A stretch of 64,000 nucleotides of DNA from Chloroflexota bacterium (GTDB lineage Bacteria > Chloroflexota > Anaerolineae > Anaerolineales > Villigracilaceae): positions 22,440 to 86,439 of the forward strand of contig JAEWVF010000077.1 of NCBI GenBank assembly GCA_023459215.1. Reading direction: 5' to 3'. The notes beneath the pieces were generated by a model. The model saw only the letters and a program-made list of their open reading frames with translations. It was not told the origin of the DNA and searched no databases. The number at the start of each line of letters is the position of its first letter. Within the stretch, counting starts at the first letter, position 1. A program made the translations under genes and the position numbers. This document shows positions 8,282-17,656 of the stretch, one piece after another.

Positions 8282-8821
8282 TCAGAAACTGTCTGAATGC
8301 TTTTCGAGCAGGTCATTGACCCCAAATACCTGTTCGTAAAATGCCAGCAGGGCGGCTGCTTTACCCTGAAATTCGGCTTCGTTCGCTTTTAGTTCGGCAA
8401 AATCTTGCGGATGTTCGAGCCGCGCCACAAACCGTTCGCGGAAATTGCTGCTCGGCTGATTGGGCAAAAGCGGTTCCAATTCGCGTAGCATGGTTTTGGC
8501 CTGCGCGACGAAAGCCAGCCCGGTCGACAGGGAGATGTTTTCTGAAATCACTTCCTTGAGCAGCTTGCACTTGTAAGCCCGGCAGGCATGCGGATAATGG
8601 CTGGATGTGTAGATGGTGCAAACGCCTCGCCAGAGCGGGCAGGGCTGGCTGAACCCGCGCTGGGTCGGATCGGAGCGGAAAACGGTCATGCCGAGCGCTT
8701 CCGCCGGATCAAGTTCGGCGGGACGCAATTTGACCCAAATGAAGAGATGCCCGTCGCAACACAATCCGCAAGCCTGGCAGAGCTGGCTGGCCGGGGAAAA
8801 GGAATTTTCTGCCGCATTCAT
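8282..8821 (-). CDS. YkgJ-type Cys-cluster protein
   Basis: A 179-residue protein with the eight-Cys pattern of the YkgJ family (predicted zinc or iron chelation): CQACGLCCDG near the N-terminus, then CPLW, VCTIY, HACRAYKC. The region after the Cys cluster is helical and unremarkable. The start at 8821 (MNAAENS) is chosen because the longer form would run into the divergent gene at 8917 and adds sequence with no family similarity. The function of the family is not established. Confidence 0.75.
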   Translation of the reverse strand: MNAAENSFSPASQLCQACGLCCDGHLFIWVKLRPAELDPAEALGMTVFRSDPTQRGFSQPCPLWRGVCTIYTSSHYPHACRAYKCKLLKEVISENISLSTGLAFVAQAKTMLRELEPLLPNQPSSNFRERFVARLEHPQDFAELKANEAEFQGKAAALLAFYEQVFGVNDLLEKHSDSF

Positions 8822-8916
8822 GCTCGAAATGATAACCGACCCGCGCTGAACTGACAATTCTCTGTTGCATGGCTGTTCTTCGGGTATGATTGAGGAAACG
8901 AAGACGGAGACTGGAA

Positions 8917-9189
8917 ATGGGAAACCAAAAACCATACGAAACAATAGCCATGCGCTTCAAGGTTTCAGATGAAAGCGCCAAATATTTCCTGGGGCGGGTG
9001 CAGAAGAGCTTTAAAAAAGTTAAGCCGCCTCAGGCCCTGATTTTGGATTTCATGGCAGGCTTAAAGCTCAAAACACTGCCCAAGCCTTATGAGATTGCCA
9101 AATTGATGTCTGAGAATGATATCTGGCAGTATCCGTTACATGCCGAACCGGCTGCGCCCGAAGATGAAAAGGATGCGTACTTTTCATAA
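8917..9189 (+). CDS. Hypothetical small protein
   Basis: A 90-residue protein beginning MGNQKPYETIAMRF, with a central amphipathic helical region rich in Lys and an acidic C-terminus. No family is recognised. The ATG at 8917 has a GGAGA site. It lies 14 bases upstream of the HAD phosphatase gene on the same strand, so the two are probably cotranscribed. Confidence 0.6.
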   Translation: MGNQKPYETIAMRFKVSDESAKYFLGRVQKSFKKVKPPQALILDFMAGLKLKTLPKPYEIAKLMSENDIWQYPLHAEPAAPEDEKDAYFS

Positions 9190-9203
9190 AAGAGGAAACC
9201 ATC

Positions 9204-9965
9204 ATGACTATCTCTTCCCAAACCTCTGCCCGCTTCCTGCTGGCTTCCGATATTGACGGAACCTTGTTGCACGACAATGAAACTGAGCTTTTGTTCAGGC
9301 AATTTGTTGCCCGGCAGGATGGGCGCTTTGCCCTGGCCTACGTCACTGGCCGCTACCGCTGGTCGGTACAGGATTTGATCGCCCAAGGCCGCCTGCCGCG
9401 CCCGCATTTTATTTGCAGCGATGTCGGCACCGAAATTCTTGACCTGGACGATCCCGAAAATCGCCTGGGCGAAGCGTATGCTGCCCAGGTATCTCCTGGC
9501 TGGAATCTGGATGAAATCTATCGCCTGGGCCTCGGCCAGGGAATCACGCGCCAGGAGTTCGATGAAGGCCAGCCGCGCTTCCAGGCTGGTTTTTATTGGG
9601 ATGCGCGCCCTGAAACGCTGCGCGCGTTTAAGCAGCGCCTTGCCGGTCTGGAGGGGATTTACATCCAGGCCAGCTACGATACCTATATCGATGTTTTACC
9701 GTTACCTTTGGGGAAGGGCCAGGCGGTCGGTTTCCTGCAACGCCACCTCGGCCTGGAATCTGACCAGGTGGTGGTCGCCGGGGATGCTGGCAATGACCGT
9801 CAGATGTTCGAGGCTGGTTTCAAAGGAATTGTGCCTTGCAACGCGCTGGACGAACTCAAGATTTTGGCCCGCCAGCCCTGGCACTACCATAGTCCTCACC
9901 CGGCAGCGCAAGGCGTACTGGATGGGCTGCAACGATTTGGCTTTGTCGAGGCGTTTGCTCCCTGA
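9204..9965 (+). CDS. HAD-superfamily phosphatase, sucrose-phosphatase-like
   Basis: A 253-residue haloacid-dehalogenase-type hydrolase with motif I DIDGT, motif II in AYVTGR, a conserved Lys in PLGKGQA and motif IV GDAGNDRQM. The combination SDIDGTLL, TGR, CSDVGTEI and GDAGND follows the sucrose-phosphate / mannosylglycerate phosphatase group (Cof/S6PP cap type). The sugar-phosphate substrate is inferred from that similarity only, and no glycosyl synthase is adjacent. GAGGAAA precedes the ATG. It converges with trmFO five bases downstream. Confidence 0.83.
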   Translation: MTISSQTSARFLLASDIDGTLLHDNETELLFRQFVARQDGRFALAYVTGRYRWSVQDLIAQGRLPRPHFICSDVGTEILDLDDPENRLGEAYAAQVSPGWNLDEIYRLGLGQGITRQEFDEGQPRFQAGFYWDARPETLRAFKQRLAGLEGIYIQASYDTYIDVLPLPLGKGQAVGFLQRHLGLESDQVVVAGDAGNDRQMFEAGFKGIVPCNALDELKILARQPWHYHSPHPAAQGVLDGLQRFGFVEAFAP

Positions 9966-9970
9966 CCGAA

Positions 9971-11320
9971 TTATTGCTTGGCGATGAATTGATCCAGCGC
10001 GCGCGCGGCTCGTTCAGCATAACGGGCTGCGCGTTCGCGTTTACCCGCTTTTTCAGCATCTTCGAGCGGCGGCAGGATGCCAAAATTTGACTTCATCGGC
10101 TGGAAATCCTTCAGGTTGGCATGAGTCACGTAATAACAGAGTGCGCCGAGCATGGTTTCGCGCGGCAGTTCGAGTTGTTCGTGCCCGTTGAGCAGTCGCG
10201 CAGCGTTGATGCCTGCCAGCAGGCCGGTTGCAATGTTGCCCATGTAGCCTTCAACCCCAGTGATTTGCCCGGCCAGGAATAAATCTGTGCGGGCGCGGGT
10301 TTGCAGGGTCGGCAGCAGGAGTTTGGGCGAGGCCAGGAAGGTGTTGCGGTGCATTTGCCCATAACGCGCAAACTCGGCTTGTTCCAGGCCAGGAATCATG
10401 CGAAAAACGCGGCGCTGTTCGGGAAAAGTCAGGTTGGTTTGGAACCCGACCAGGTTATAAAGATTGCCGGCCAGGTTATCCTGGCGCAACTGGACAACTG
10501 CATAGGGGCGGCGCGGCACACGCGGATCGTTCAGCCCGACCGGGCGCATTGGCCCATAGGCCAGGGCTTTTTCGCCGCGCCCGGCGATGATTTCCACCGG
10601 CAGGCAGCCCTCGAAGAAAGTTTCGTGTCCGGCGCGCACCCCGCTCTCGAGCGGCTTCTCGAAATCGCGTAGTTCGATCCGTTCGGCGCTGCGCAGGGCT
10701 TCGACAAAGGCCAGATAATCGCTTTTTTGGTGGAAGGGGCAGTTGATGTAATCCCCGTCCGGTTCTTCCCCCTCGCTCCAGCGCGAGGCGCGATAAGCCA
10801 CCTCCATGTTGACTGAAGCGGCCTCGACGATGGGGGCGATGGCGTCGTAGAAGTACAGGTGTTCCTCGCCGCTGAACCGGGCGAGCGCTTGCGAAAGCCT
10901 GGCCGAAGTCAGCGGGCCGGAGGCGATAATGGCCGGGCCGGGCGGAATATCGGGCATCTCGGCCCGGATTAATTCGATGTTGGGGTGACTGCCAACGCGC
11001 TGGGTGACGATTTCAGCGAAACGCTCACGGTCGACTGCCAGGGCGCTCCCGGCGGGCAGGGCTGTTTCCTCGGCCACCTCCAGCAGGAATGAACCGAGGC
11101 GGCGCAGTTCGGATTTCAGCACCCCGCCGGCCCGGTCGGGCAGGTTTGAACCCAGCGAATTCGAACAGACCAGTTCGGCCAGGTTGGCTGTTTGGTGGGC
11201 GCCGGTTGCCAGGGAGGGTCTCATCTCATAAAGCTGCACCTGGATGCCGCGTTGGGCTGCCTGCCAGGCGGCTTCGCTTCCAGCCAGTCCGCCGCCGATA
11301 ATGGTTAATAAATTGGGCAT
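9971..11320 (-). CDS. trmFO: Methylenetetrahydrofolate-tRNA (uracil-5-)-methyltransferase TrmFO
   Basis: A folate- and FAD-dependent tRNA methyltransferase of 449 residues that makes ribothymidine at position 54. The N-terminal FAD-binding motif is [11 protein letters not shown]. Family signatures follow: [11 protein letters not shown], the Cys-containing [14 protein letters not shown] and GCLPVEI, and the C-terminal [17 protein letters not shown]. Length matches the family. An AAAGGTG site precedes the ATG. TrmFO is typical of Gram-positive, Chloroflexota and related lineages, which supports the taxonomic guess. Confidence 0.95.
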   Translation of the reverse strand: MPNLLTIIGGGLAGSEAAWQAAQRGIQVQLYEMRPSLATGAHQTANLAELVCSNSLGSNLPDRAGGVLKSELRRLGSFLLEVAEETALPAGSALAVDRERFAEIVTQRVGSHPNIELIRAEMPDIPPGPAIIASGPLTSARLSQALARFSGEEHLYFYDAIAPIVEAASVNMEVAYRASRWSEGEEPDGDYINCPFHQKSDYLAFVEALRSAERIELRDFEKPLESGVRAGHETFFEGCLPVEIIAGRGEKALAYGPMRPVGLNDPRVPRRPYAVVQLRQDNLAGNLYNLVGFQTNLTFPEQRRVFRMIPGLEQAEFARYGQMHRNTFLASPKLLLPTLQTRARTDLFLAGQITGVEGYMGNIATGLLAGINAARLLNGHEQLELPRETMLGALCYYVTHANLKDFQPMKSNFGILPPLEDAEKAGKRERAARYAERAARALDQFIAKQ

Positions 11321-11389
11321 GTTACACCTTTCGATGGTAATTTTATCATTGAGTTTTTCAAGAATCGCGTATCTATACGATGCTTATTG

Positions 11390-11395
11390 TATAAT
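11390..11395 (+). promoter_or_regulatory. -10 TATAAT seven bases before a start codon
   Basis: A consensus TATAAT ends seven bases before the ATG of the kinase at 11403. Transcription would be expected to start at about 11402, giving an essentially leaderless mRNA. The intervening AAGGG is too close to the ATG to act as a ribosome site. No good -35 is visible. Confidence 0.5.
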
Positions 11396-11402
11396 TCAAG
11401 GG

Positions 11403-12587
11403 ATGACCGAAACCAACCTGGTTGAATCCGTGCTTCGGGAGGCCTGTGCGCTCAGCGACGCCTGTTGGGCTGCGCGGATTGCCTATCGCCCGAATGGCTG
11501 GGTATTGCGCGAGTCCCACCATCTGCACAAAAAGCAGGAGGCGCTCCTGCTTGGATTTTTGGCGGACAAAGCCAACACTGCCTGGTTGGGCGGCGCGCTT
11601 TCTGGCCGGCGTTCGCGCTCGCGGGTTTGTTCGCACGGCCAGGGTTGCAGCAAAATTTATTTGTTCCCCTCCGGCCGGGGTGACGGCTGGCTCTTTGTGG
11701 TTGGGGCTGGGGAGATTTTTTCGAAAGAAGCCCAACAGGTTTGGCGGCTGGCGGCCCTGTCCACGCCGGACGAGATGGACGATCATACCCAAACCCAGGA
11801 GTTACAGCAAGCGGTTGCCGAACTGGAAGAAATCCAGCAGGAACTCCAGGCGCGGATTGCCGCCCAGCGGGAGGCTGAATCGCGCCTGGTGCAGGCTGCC
11901 AAACTGGCGGCTGTTGGCGAAATGGCCGCTGGCGTGGCGCATGAGTTGAACAATCCGCTGACCTCGGTGGTCGGATTTACCGAATTAAGCCTGGATGCCC
12001 TGCCGCCCGACTCGCAGGTGCGGGGCGACCTTGAACTGGTGCTGCGTGAGGCCAACCGCGCCCGCAGCGTGGTGCGGCGTCTGCTTGACTTTGCCCGCCA
12101 GCGCGAGGTTATTCGCGTGCGCGCCGATATCAATGAAATTGTCGATGATGTCGTCACCCTGACCAAGCACCTGCTTTTGACCAGCGGGGTCGAATTGCGT
12201 TTGCAGTTAACTCCCGACCTGCCCTGGGTGTTGATTGACCGCAACCAGATCAAGCAGGTGGTAATTAACCTGGTTAATAATGCCCTGTATGCCATGCCGC
12301 AAGGCGGGATTTTGGCCATCCAGACCCTGTTGGCGCAGCGCCACGGGGGTTCCTTCCTGTCTTTGGTAGTGCGTGATAACGGTTTGGGAATTTCGCCAGA
12401 AAACCTGGAGCGTATCTTCGAGCCGTTCTTCACCACCCGAGGCGATAAAGGCGGAACTGGTCTGGGCCTGTCTGTGACGTATGGGATTATCACCGAGCAT
12501 GGCGGCGTGATCGAGGTGGAAAGCCGCCTCAACGCTGGTTCAGCCTTCACTGTTCTATTCCCGCTGGAGCCGAAATATGAGTCTTAG
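11403..12587 (+). CDS. Sensor histidine kinase (first gene of phosphorelay)
   Basis: A 394-residue soluble kinase. The N-terminus (about 1-120) is a short GAF-like or unknown sensory region with scattered Cys residues. A coiled-coil linker (residues 130-160) follows, then HisKA with GVAHELNNPLTS (His180) and an HATPase with LVNNALYAM, DNGLGISPEN and GTGLGLSV. The HELNNP form is typical of NtrB/AtoS-like kinases. The longer reading from 11244 is rejected because a perfect -10 sits just upstream of 11403. Its last codons overlap the next gene by 11 bases. Confidence 0.88.
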   Translation: MTETNLVESVLREACALSDACWAARIAYRPNGWVLRESHHLHKKQEALLLGFLADKANTAWLGGALSGRRSRSRVCSHGQGCSKIYLFPSGRGDGWLFVVGAGEIFSKEAQQVWRLAALSTPDEMDDHTQTQELQQAVAELEEIQQELQARIAAQREAESRLVQAAKLAAVGEMAAGVAHELNNPLTSVVGFTELSLDALPPDSQVRGDLELVLREANRARSVVRRLLDFARQREVIRVRADINEIVDDVVTLTKHLLLTSGVELRLQLTPDLPWVLIDRNQIKQVVINLVNNALYAMPQGGILAIQTLLAQRHGGSFLSLVVRDNGLGISPENLERIFEPFFTTRGDKGGTGLGLSVTYGIITEHGGVIEVESRLNAGSAFTVLFPLEPKYES

Positions 12588-14169
12588 GCGTGTGATGGTG
12601 GTGGATGATGAGCCGGGGATCGCCCTGTTATGTGAGCGTTTGTTGAGCGCCCAGGGTTTTTCCGTTTCTGCGTTTACTGACCCGCGCCTGGCGCTGGAGA
12701 TGTTGCAGCGCAACCGTTTCGAACTTTTACTGGTCGATATCCGCATGCCGGAGGTGAGCGGTTTCGATGTCATCCAGCGCGCGCGCGAATGGCAGCCGGA
12801 AATTGCCATTTTGGCGATGACCGGCTTCGGCACGGTCGATACCGCCATCCAGGCTTTGCGGCGCGGAGTCGACGGTTTGTTGTTGAAACCTTTCGAAAAG
12901 AACGATTTGCTCCAGTCGGTCGATCAGGCCCTGGAAGACCGTCAGAAAAAAGAAGATGTAGCCCGGATGCAGGCCCTTCGTCCGCTTTTCAGCGTGACCG
13001 AAACCCTGCTCTCTGAAACCAATCCCGAAATCTTGCTGACCCTGATCCTGGATACCGTTTCGAGCCAGTTGCGTTGCTCCGATGTGGCTTTTTACCGGGT
13101 ACAGAGCCGGGAAAACCGGGTGATTCTCCTGGCCGGGCGCGGACAGTTCCCCCAGCCTGGAACGATCGACGCAGACGGGAATCTCGTCCAGCGGGCGTGC
13201 GCGCTCGAACAACCGCTCTGGGGTGTTGCCGGTCAGACTGTGGATGCGTTGATTGAGAAGGAATTGCAGGGATTGAATTGTGGCAGCGCCATCGCCGTGC
13301 CGACGTTCTCGATGAATATGCGTTCCGTTCTGTTCGCCGCTCGCGATGTGGGCGAACAGCCTTTTCGCGAAGCCGACCTTGAGATGTTCCAGATTTTGGC
13401 GCGCCAGGCGGCAATTGCGATGGACAACGCCAATTTGTACGGTGAACTGCGGGCCTATGTGCGCCGGGTCGAAGAATCCCAGCGCGCCCTGGTCCAATCG
13501 GAGAAGCTCGCTGCTGCTGGGCGTTTAACCGCTTCGATTGCTCATGAAATCAACAATCCCCTGCAATCGGTGCGCAACTGTCTGCACCTGGCTGTGCGCG
13601 AAGACCTGCCCATGGAAAGCCGCAAGAATTATATTGACTTGACTGTGCAGGAAGTGGAACGCCTGATGATTACCGTCGAGCGTATGCTTGATTTTTATCG
13701 TCCCAGCGCTGAATTCAAACCGGTCAATGTGCTTGATCTGCTTGAGCATGTGCTCAACCTGCTCGGCGCACAACTGCGCGAGCGAAACATCCTGGTAACG
13801 ACCGCCTGGCCAGCCAAACTGCCGAGCATCCAGGCCATCAGCAACCAGCTTGAACAGGTTTTTATCAATCTCGTGTTGAATGCGTTTGATGTCATGCCTG
13901 AGGGAGGTGAGCTATGGATTAATATTGCCCAAAAACGCAAAATGATACAAATCATTTTCCAGGATAGCGGCCCGGGAGTGCCGGATGAATTGCGCGAGTC
14001 GATTTTTGAACCATTTGTCAGCAACAAAAATGGCACAGGGTTGGGGTTGGCGGTCAGCTATGACATTGTCACAGCTCACGGCGGCCGTTTGGATTTGCTT
14101 CCGTCCAAACCAGGGCGCGGCGCGGCTTTCCAGGTGATGCTACCGATTAAAGATGGCAAGGATGAATAA
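12577..14169 (+). CDS. REC-GAF-histidine kinase (receiver at the N-terminus)
   Basis: A 530-residue protein with, in order, a receiver domain (VVDDEPG, phospho-acceptor Asp54 in VDIRMPEVSG), a GAF domain (about 145-295), a coiled coil, HisKA with IAHEINNPLQ (His323) and an HATPase with LVLNAFDVMP, DSGPGVPDE and GTGLGLAV. The order suggests a relay in which the upstream kinase phosphorylates Asp54 and so modulates this second kinase. It overlaps the upstream gene and lies two bases from the next regulator gene. Confidence 0.9.
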   Translation: MSLRRVMVVDDEPGIALLCERLLSAQGFSVSAFTDPRLALEMLQRNRFELLLVDIRMPEVSGFDVIQRAREWQPEIAILAMTGFGTVDTAIQALRRGVDGLLLKPFEKNDLLQSVDQALEDRQKKEDVARMQALRPLFSVTETLLSETNPEILLTLILDTVSSQLRCSDVAFYRVQSRENRVILLAGRGQFPQPGTIDADGNLVQRACALEQPLWGVAGQTVDALIEKELQGLNCGSAIAVPTFSMNMRSVLFAARDVGEQPFREADLEMFQILARQAAIAMDNANLYGELRAYVRRVEESQRALVQSEKLAAAGRLTASIAHEINNPLQSVRNCLHLAVREDLPMESRKNYIDLTVQEVERLMITVERMLDFYRPSAEFKPVNVLDLLEHVLNLLGAQLRERNILVTTAWPAKLPSIQAISNQLEQVFINLVLNAFDVMPEGGELWINIAQKRKMIQIIFQDSGPGVPDELRESIFEPFVSNKNGTGLGLAVSYDIVTAHGGRLDLLPSKPGRGAAFQVMLPIKDGKDE

Positions 14170-14171
14170 TC

Positions 14172-14903
14172 ATGAAAACAAATATATTGATCGTTGATGA
14201 TGAACCAATTGCACGCCAATCGTTGAGCGATATTTTGCGCCTGGAGGGCTATAGCGTTATTTCTGTGCCCAGCGGAGAAGCGGCTGTCGATCATTTACGG
14301 AATTACGCTGTAGATTTAATGATTGTTGATTTGAAAATGCCGGGCATGAACGGGCTGGATGTGATCCAGGTTGCCAACCAATTGGTTCCAGACGCCGAAA
14401 TCATCCTGCTGACGGCTTATGGCTCCATGGAGTCCGCTGTAGAGGCTTTGCGCCAGCGCGTGCATGATTATCTGCTCAAACCGGCCTCGCCGACCCAGAT
14501 TATCGAAAGCGTCAAGCGCGGATTGGAGCGGCGCGCGGCTCGTTTGGCTCGCCAGGCTGAGGGCCAGGCGGAAAGCGCCTTGATCAAAGCGCTCGATGAC
14601 ATCGAGATTGATTTGATGCGCCGGACGGTTTCCTCGAAAGGCCAGACCGAAAGCCTGACTCCTGCCGAGGGACATTTGCTGAAGGTATTTGTCGAAAACC
14701 CCAGCAAGGTTTTTACCCACCGGGAACTGGTTTTGCTGGTGCAAGGCTATGACGTTTCACAACGCGAGGCGCAGGAGATATTGCGGCCCCTGGTCAGCCG
14801 CTTGCGGCACAAATTGGAGTGTTTTCCGGCCCTCTACGAGCGGATTGTCAGCGTGCGCGGCACGGGCTATGTTTTTGAAGCAGACCTGGGCAAGAACGAT
14901 TAA
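14172..14903 (+). CDS. Response regulator with winged-helix output
   Basis: A 243-residue protein with an N-terminal receiver (VDDEPIARQ, Asp53 in VDLKMPGMNG, Lys in LLKPASP) and a C-terminal OmpR-type winged helix from about residue 150, ending RIVSVRGTGYVFEADL. The C-terminal part resembles Trans_reg_C, with LTPAEGHLLKVF as the first helix region. It is the probable DNA-binding end of the kinase cascade immediately upstream. Targets are unknown. Its stop overlaps the convergent transporter gene by four bases. Confidence 0.88.
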   Translation: MKTNILIVDDEPIARQSLSDILRLEGYSVISVPSGEAAVDHLRNYAVDLMIVDLKMPGMNGLDVIQVANQLVPDAEIILLTAYGSMESAVEALRQRVHDYLLKPASPTQIIESVKRGLERRAARLARQAEGQAESALIKALDDIEIDLMRRTVSSKGQTESLTPAEGHLLKVFVENPSKVFTHRELVLLVQGYDVSQREAQEILRPLVSRLRHKLECFPALYERIVSVRGTGYVFEADLGKND

Positions 14904-15847
14904 TCTTCCAGATTCCACGGGATGGGTTTGATTTGCGGGGGATGGATCCAGGACAGCCATCCTTCTTTGGGGCGCTGCATATTTGGTTTTTCGAAAGCAG
15001 CCAACAGCAGGGTGGTTCCTAAAATCCCTGCGCCCACCCATTGGATGAGTGAGAGGCGTTCGCCAAGCAGAAAATAGCTGACGATAATCGTAATAAAAAT
15101 TTCTGAAAGACCAAGCAAGGCGGTTTGCACACCGCCTATTTTTTTTATCCCCAGGAAGAGGGTAAAGCGCGAAGCAAACGTGACCAGGGTCAGCAAGGCG
15201 ACCGGCAGCCAGGATGCTTCGCTGCCGGGCGGCCGGCCGTCAAAAATGAGGTAGGAGGGCAGGGTGACCAGTCCCATGGCAACCAGGGTGTAAAGGGTGA
15301 CGGTCGGGGCTGGGATTTCGTACAGAACGCGCTGGTTGATCGGGATGTGGAGCGCGTATAAGGCTGCGGAACCAATCATCATCAGCACGGCTGAAATCGG
15401 CAGCGCGCTGCCGTTGGGGCTGACCAAGAGCAGGACAGCAGCCAGGGCCAGCAACATGCGCAGGATGGTCAGGCGGCTAACCGGCTGCTTGTCGAGGATG
15501 GAAAATAAGGCGACAAAAATGGGATAAAGCGCGTACAGCAATTGTCCCACGCTGGCGGGCAGTTCGCTCAAGGACATGTAATAAAACAGGGAACCCAGGC
15601 CGTTGATTGCCCCGGCTAAAAAACAGCCCACCAACCCGACCGGAAAAATATACAAGAATTGACGCCTGAAGAGCAGCATGATGATGAAAATCATCACGGC
15701 TGCAAGGCTGGTTCGCAGGGCAACCACCAGCAGCGAGCTGAAACCTGAAAGGATGGCCCACCTTCCGAAGACGGGCGCTAATCCCAAGAGGAAAGCCGAT
15801 GACAGAGCTGCAAATATGCCTGCGCTCTGACTCTTACTGGATGACAT
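14900..15847 (-). CDS. EamA-family (DMT superfamily) transporter
   Basis: A 315-residue integral membrane protein with about ten hydrophobic helices in two EamA halves. The first half includes a Gly/Pro-rich segment near SLFYYMSLSELPASVGQLL, and the second includes SRFTLFLGIKKIGGVQTALL. The family exports metabolites or drugs, and the substrate cannot be read. The start at 15847 (MSSSKSQ) follows AAAGGG with good spacing, so it is chosen over the longer reading from 15910. Confidence 0.85.
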   Translation of the reverse strand: MSSSKSQSAGIFAALSSAFLLGLAPVFGRWAILSGFSSLLVVALRTSLAAVMIFIIMLLFRRQFLYIFPVGLVGCFLAGAINGLGSLFYYMSLSELPASVGQLLYALYPIFVALFSILDKQPVSRLTILRMLLALAAVLLLVSPNGSALPISAVLMMIGSAALYALHIPINQRVLYEIPAPTVTLYTLVAMGLVTLPSYLIFDGRPPGSEASWLPVALLTLVTFASRFTLFLGIKKIGGVQTALLGLSEIFITIIVSYFLLGERLSLIQWVGAGILGTTLLLAAFEKPNMQRPKEGWLSWIHPPQIKPIPWNLED

Positions 15848-15952
15848 GCAAACCCTTTCTGTTGCGGCGGAAACCCATTGTGCGCATATGCTCCCAATTA
15901 AAACGGACAACGGGTTAGGGCAGGCTTTCTATTTCATTGCTAAAACATATGA

Positions 15953-17626
15953 TTATCGAATCAGGGATTTCACTTCCTCGAGAAACTCATCGCTCATGAA
16001 ATCGCCCTTTTGCATCAAAGCCTGGATTTGGCCCTGGAGCAGGTTCTTCTCATCCTTGGTCAATTCCTTGGCGGTCGAAACGATAACGGGGATATGGGCT
16101 GTTTCCGGGTTGTTCTTGAGCGCATCCAGCACGGCAAATCCATCCACTTCGGGCATCATCAGATCCAGGATGAGCAGGTCGGGATGTTCGCGGTCGACCA
16201 ATTCGAGCGCTTCGCGTCCGTTGGTGGCTTCAAAGATCGTGTATTCCCCCTGGGATTGTAAAATGCGGCGGATTAACCGGCGGGCATCGGGCGTATCGTC
16301 GACAATTGCCACGCGCGGGAAGCGATCCGGGGCGACCCGGCTGAGGGCTGCCAACAGGCCTTCGCCTTCTTTCGGGGTGGCGGCGCTCGCCTCGTTCTCC
16401 TGGGGCAGGACCACGTTGCGCGCCCAACCGGAGCCAAGCACAAGCGGTTCGGCTGGCATGGTATGGCCGGTGCAGTTTACGACGACCGTGTCGGTTGGTT
16501 TGATGATTCCGGCGCGAATCAGCTTGAACAGCCCGGCAAAAGCGGCCGCTGAAGCGGGTTCGGCGGAGACGCCCTCCATTTTGGCCAGAACATGCATGGC
16601 GCGGAAGGCTTCTTCATCGGTGACGCTTTCAAACAATCCCTGGTTCTGCTTGAATTCCTTGCGCAGCAGGGGATAGGCCCGCCCTGGCGTGCCGGTTGCC
16701 AGGGTTTCGATATGGGTTTTCGGATTCAAAACGGCGCTGGCTTCTTCCAGATTTTGTTTCCAGGCATGCACCATCGGCGAGCAGCCATCAGCCTGGATGG
16801 CCGCAATCGAGGGGGCGCTGCTGATCAGGCCCATTTCTTGCATCTCGTGGAAGCCCTTGCTGACCCCAAGCGGGCCAAGTCCGCCGCTGATAGCCTGGAT
16901 GTACCAGGTCGGCGTGCGCCAGCGGCTGCCATCTTCGGGCGGCCCAAGCTGCTCGGTCAGTTGTTCGGCGATTTCGTAGGCGATGGTTTTCATCCCCTCG
17001 ACCGAGGTGATCGTGCGCGCGCCCATATCGTGATACAGCCCGCGCTGTTCGGCAAACTCGGCGGCAATTTTCTTGACCTGATCGTATGATCCGGTAACTT
17101 TGACCACCTGGCTGCCGTACAGGGCGATTTCGCGCATCTTGACGGCCGGAACCAGGCTGGTGACAAAGGCCCACAGTTTGATGCCGGCCCGGGCCGCAAA
17201 AGCGGAATAAGCGATAGCCACGTTGCCGGTCGAAGCGGCTACCATTTCGGTGATGCCCGCTTCCTTAAGGGCGGCGATGGTTACGGCAGCCTGGCGGTCT
17301 TTGAAGGAGGCGCTTGGCCCCTGGCGTTCATCCTTGATGAAGATGTTCGGGCAACCCAGCATCAAACCCAGGTTGACTGCTTTGATGAGCGGCGTTCCGC
17401 CTTCGCCCATGCGCAAATTGGGAACCGGTTTGTGGATGGGCAGCAGTTCCAAATATCGCCACAGGTCGAAAGGCCGGTTGACCAGCAGACCTGGCAGTTG
17501 TTCGCGCAAGGCGCCGTAGTTGTAGATGGCCTTGCGCCATTGGCTTTTACAGTTCGGGCACTCAATCTCGGTCGGATGGTAATTTGTTGTGTGCCCGCAA
17601 TCTACACATTCGATTATGAATGACAT
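15953..17626 (-). CDS. Threonine-synthase-like PLP enzyme fused to a receiver domain
   Basis: A 557-residue fusion. The N-terminal zinc ribbon has Cys7, Cys10, Cys23 and Cys26. The fold-type II PLP domain (about 65-425) carries the Schiff-base Lys109 in SASFKDRQ, the phosphate-binding STGNVAIAYS and a C-terminal VVNCTGH. The features are those of ThrC/threonine-synthase homologues, so O-phosphohomoserine to threonine is possible but not proved. A complete receiver follows from about residue 440: VAIVDDTPDAR, phospho-acceptor Asp488 in LDLMMPEVDG, STAKE and QKGDF. This join is unusual. AGGAG precedes the ATG. It sits downstream of the giant hybrid kinase, beyond a terminator, and its receiver resembles that kinase's second receiver. 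Confidence 0.9.
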   Translation of the reverse strand: MSFIIECVDCGHTTNYHPTEIECPNCKSQWRKAIYNYGALREQLPGLLVNRPFDLWRYLELLPIHKPVPNLRMGEGGTPLIKAVNLGLMLGCPNIFIKDERQGPSASFKDRQAAVTIAALKEAGITEMVAASTGNVAIAYSAFAARAGIKLWAFVTSLVPAVKMREIALYGSQVVKVTGSYDQVKKIAAEFAEQRGLYHDMGARTITSVEGMKTIAYEIAEQLTEQLGPPEDGSRWRTPTWYIQAISGGLGPLGVSKGFHEMQEMGLISSAPSIAAIQADGCSPMVHAWKQNLEEASAVLNPKTHIETLATGTPGRAYPLLRKEFKQNQGLFESVTDEEAFRAMHVLAKMEGVSAEPASAAAFAGLFKLIRAGIIKPTDTVVVNCTGHTMPAEPLVLGSGWARNVVLPQENEASAATPKEGEGLLAALSRVAPDRFPRVAIVDDTPDARRLIRRILQSQGEYTIFEATNGREALELVDREHPDLLILDLMMPEVDGFAVLDALKNNPETAHIPVIVSTAKELTKDEKNLLQGQIQALMQKGDFMSDEFLEEVKSLIR

Positions 17627-17643
17627 GTTTGTTCTCCTGGTAT

Positions 17644-17649
17644 TCTATA
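17644..17649 (-). promoter_or_regulatory. Possible -10 (TATAGA) for the threonine-synthase/receiver gene
   Basis: On the minus strand CATTATAGAAT lies about 18 bases before the AGGAG-ATG of the fusion gene. The spacing is suitable for a short leader, and the -35 position would fall inside the adjacent 16-bp inverted repeat. Confidence 0.3.
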
Positions 17650-17656
17650 ATGCCTG

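Noticed and set aside
15953..17626. Possible artefactual join of two genes (enzyme plus receiver)
   Set aside because: The frame is continuous, with a natural Glu/Ala-rich linker (EASAATPKEGEG) and no internal start with a ribosome site, so a real fusion is preferred, though it should be verified.
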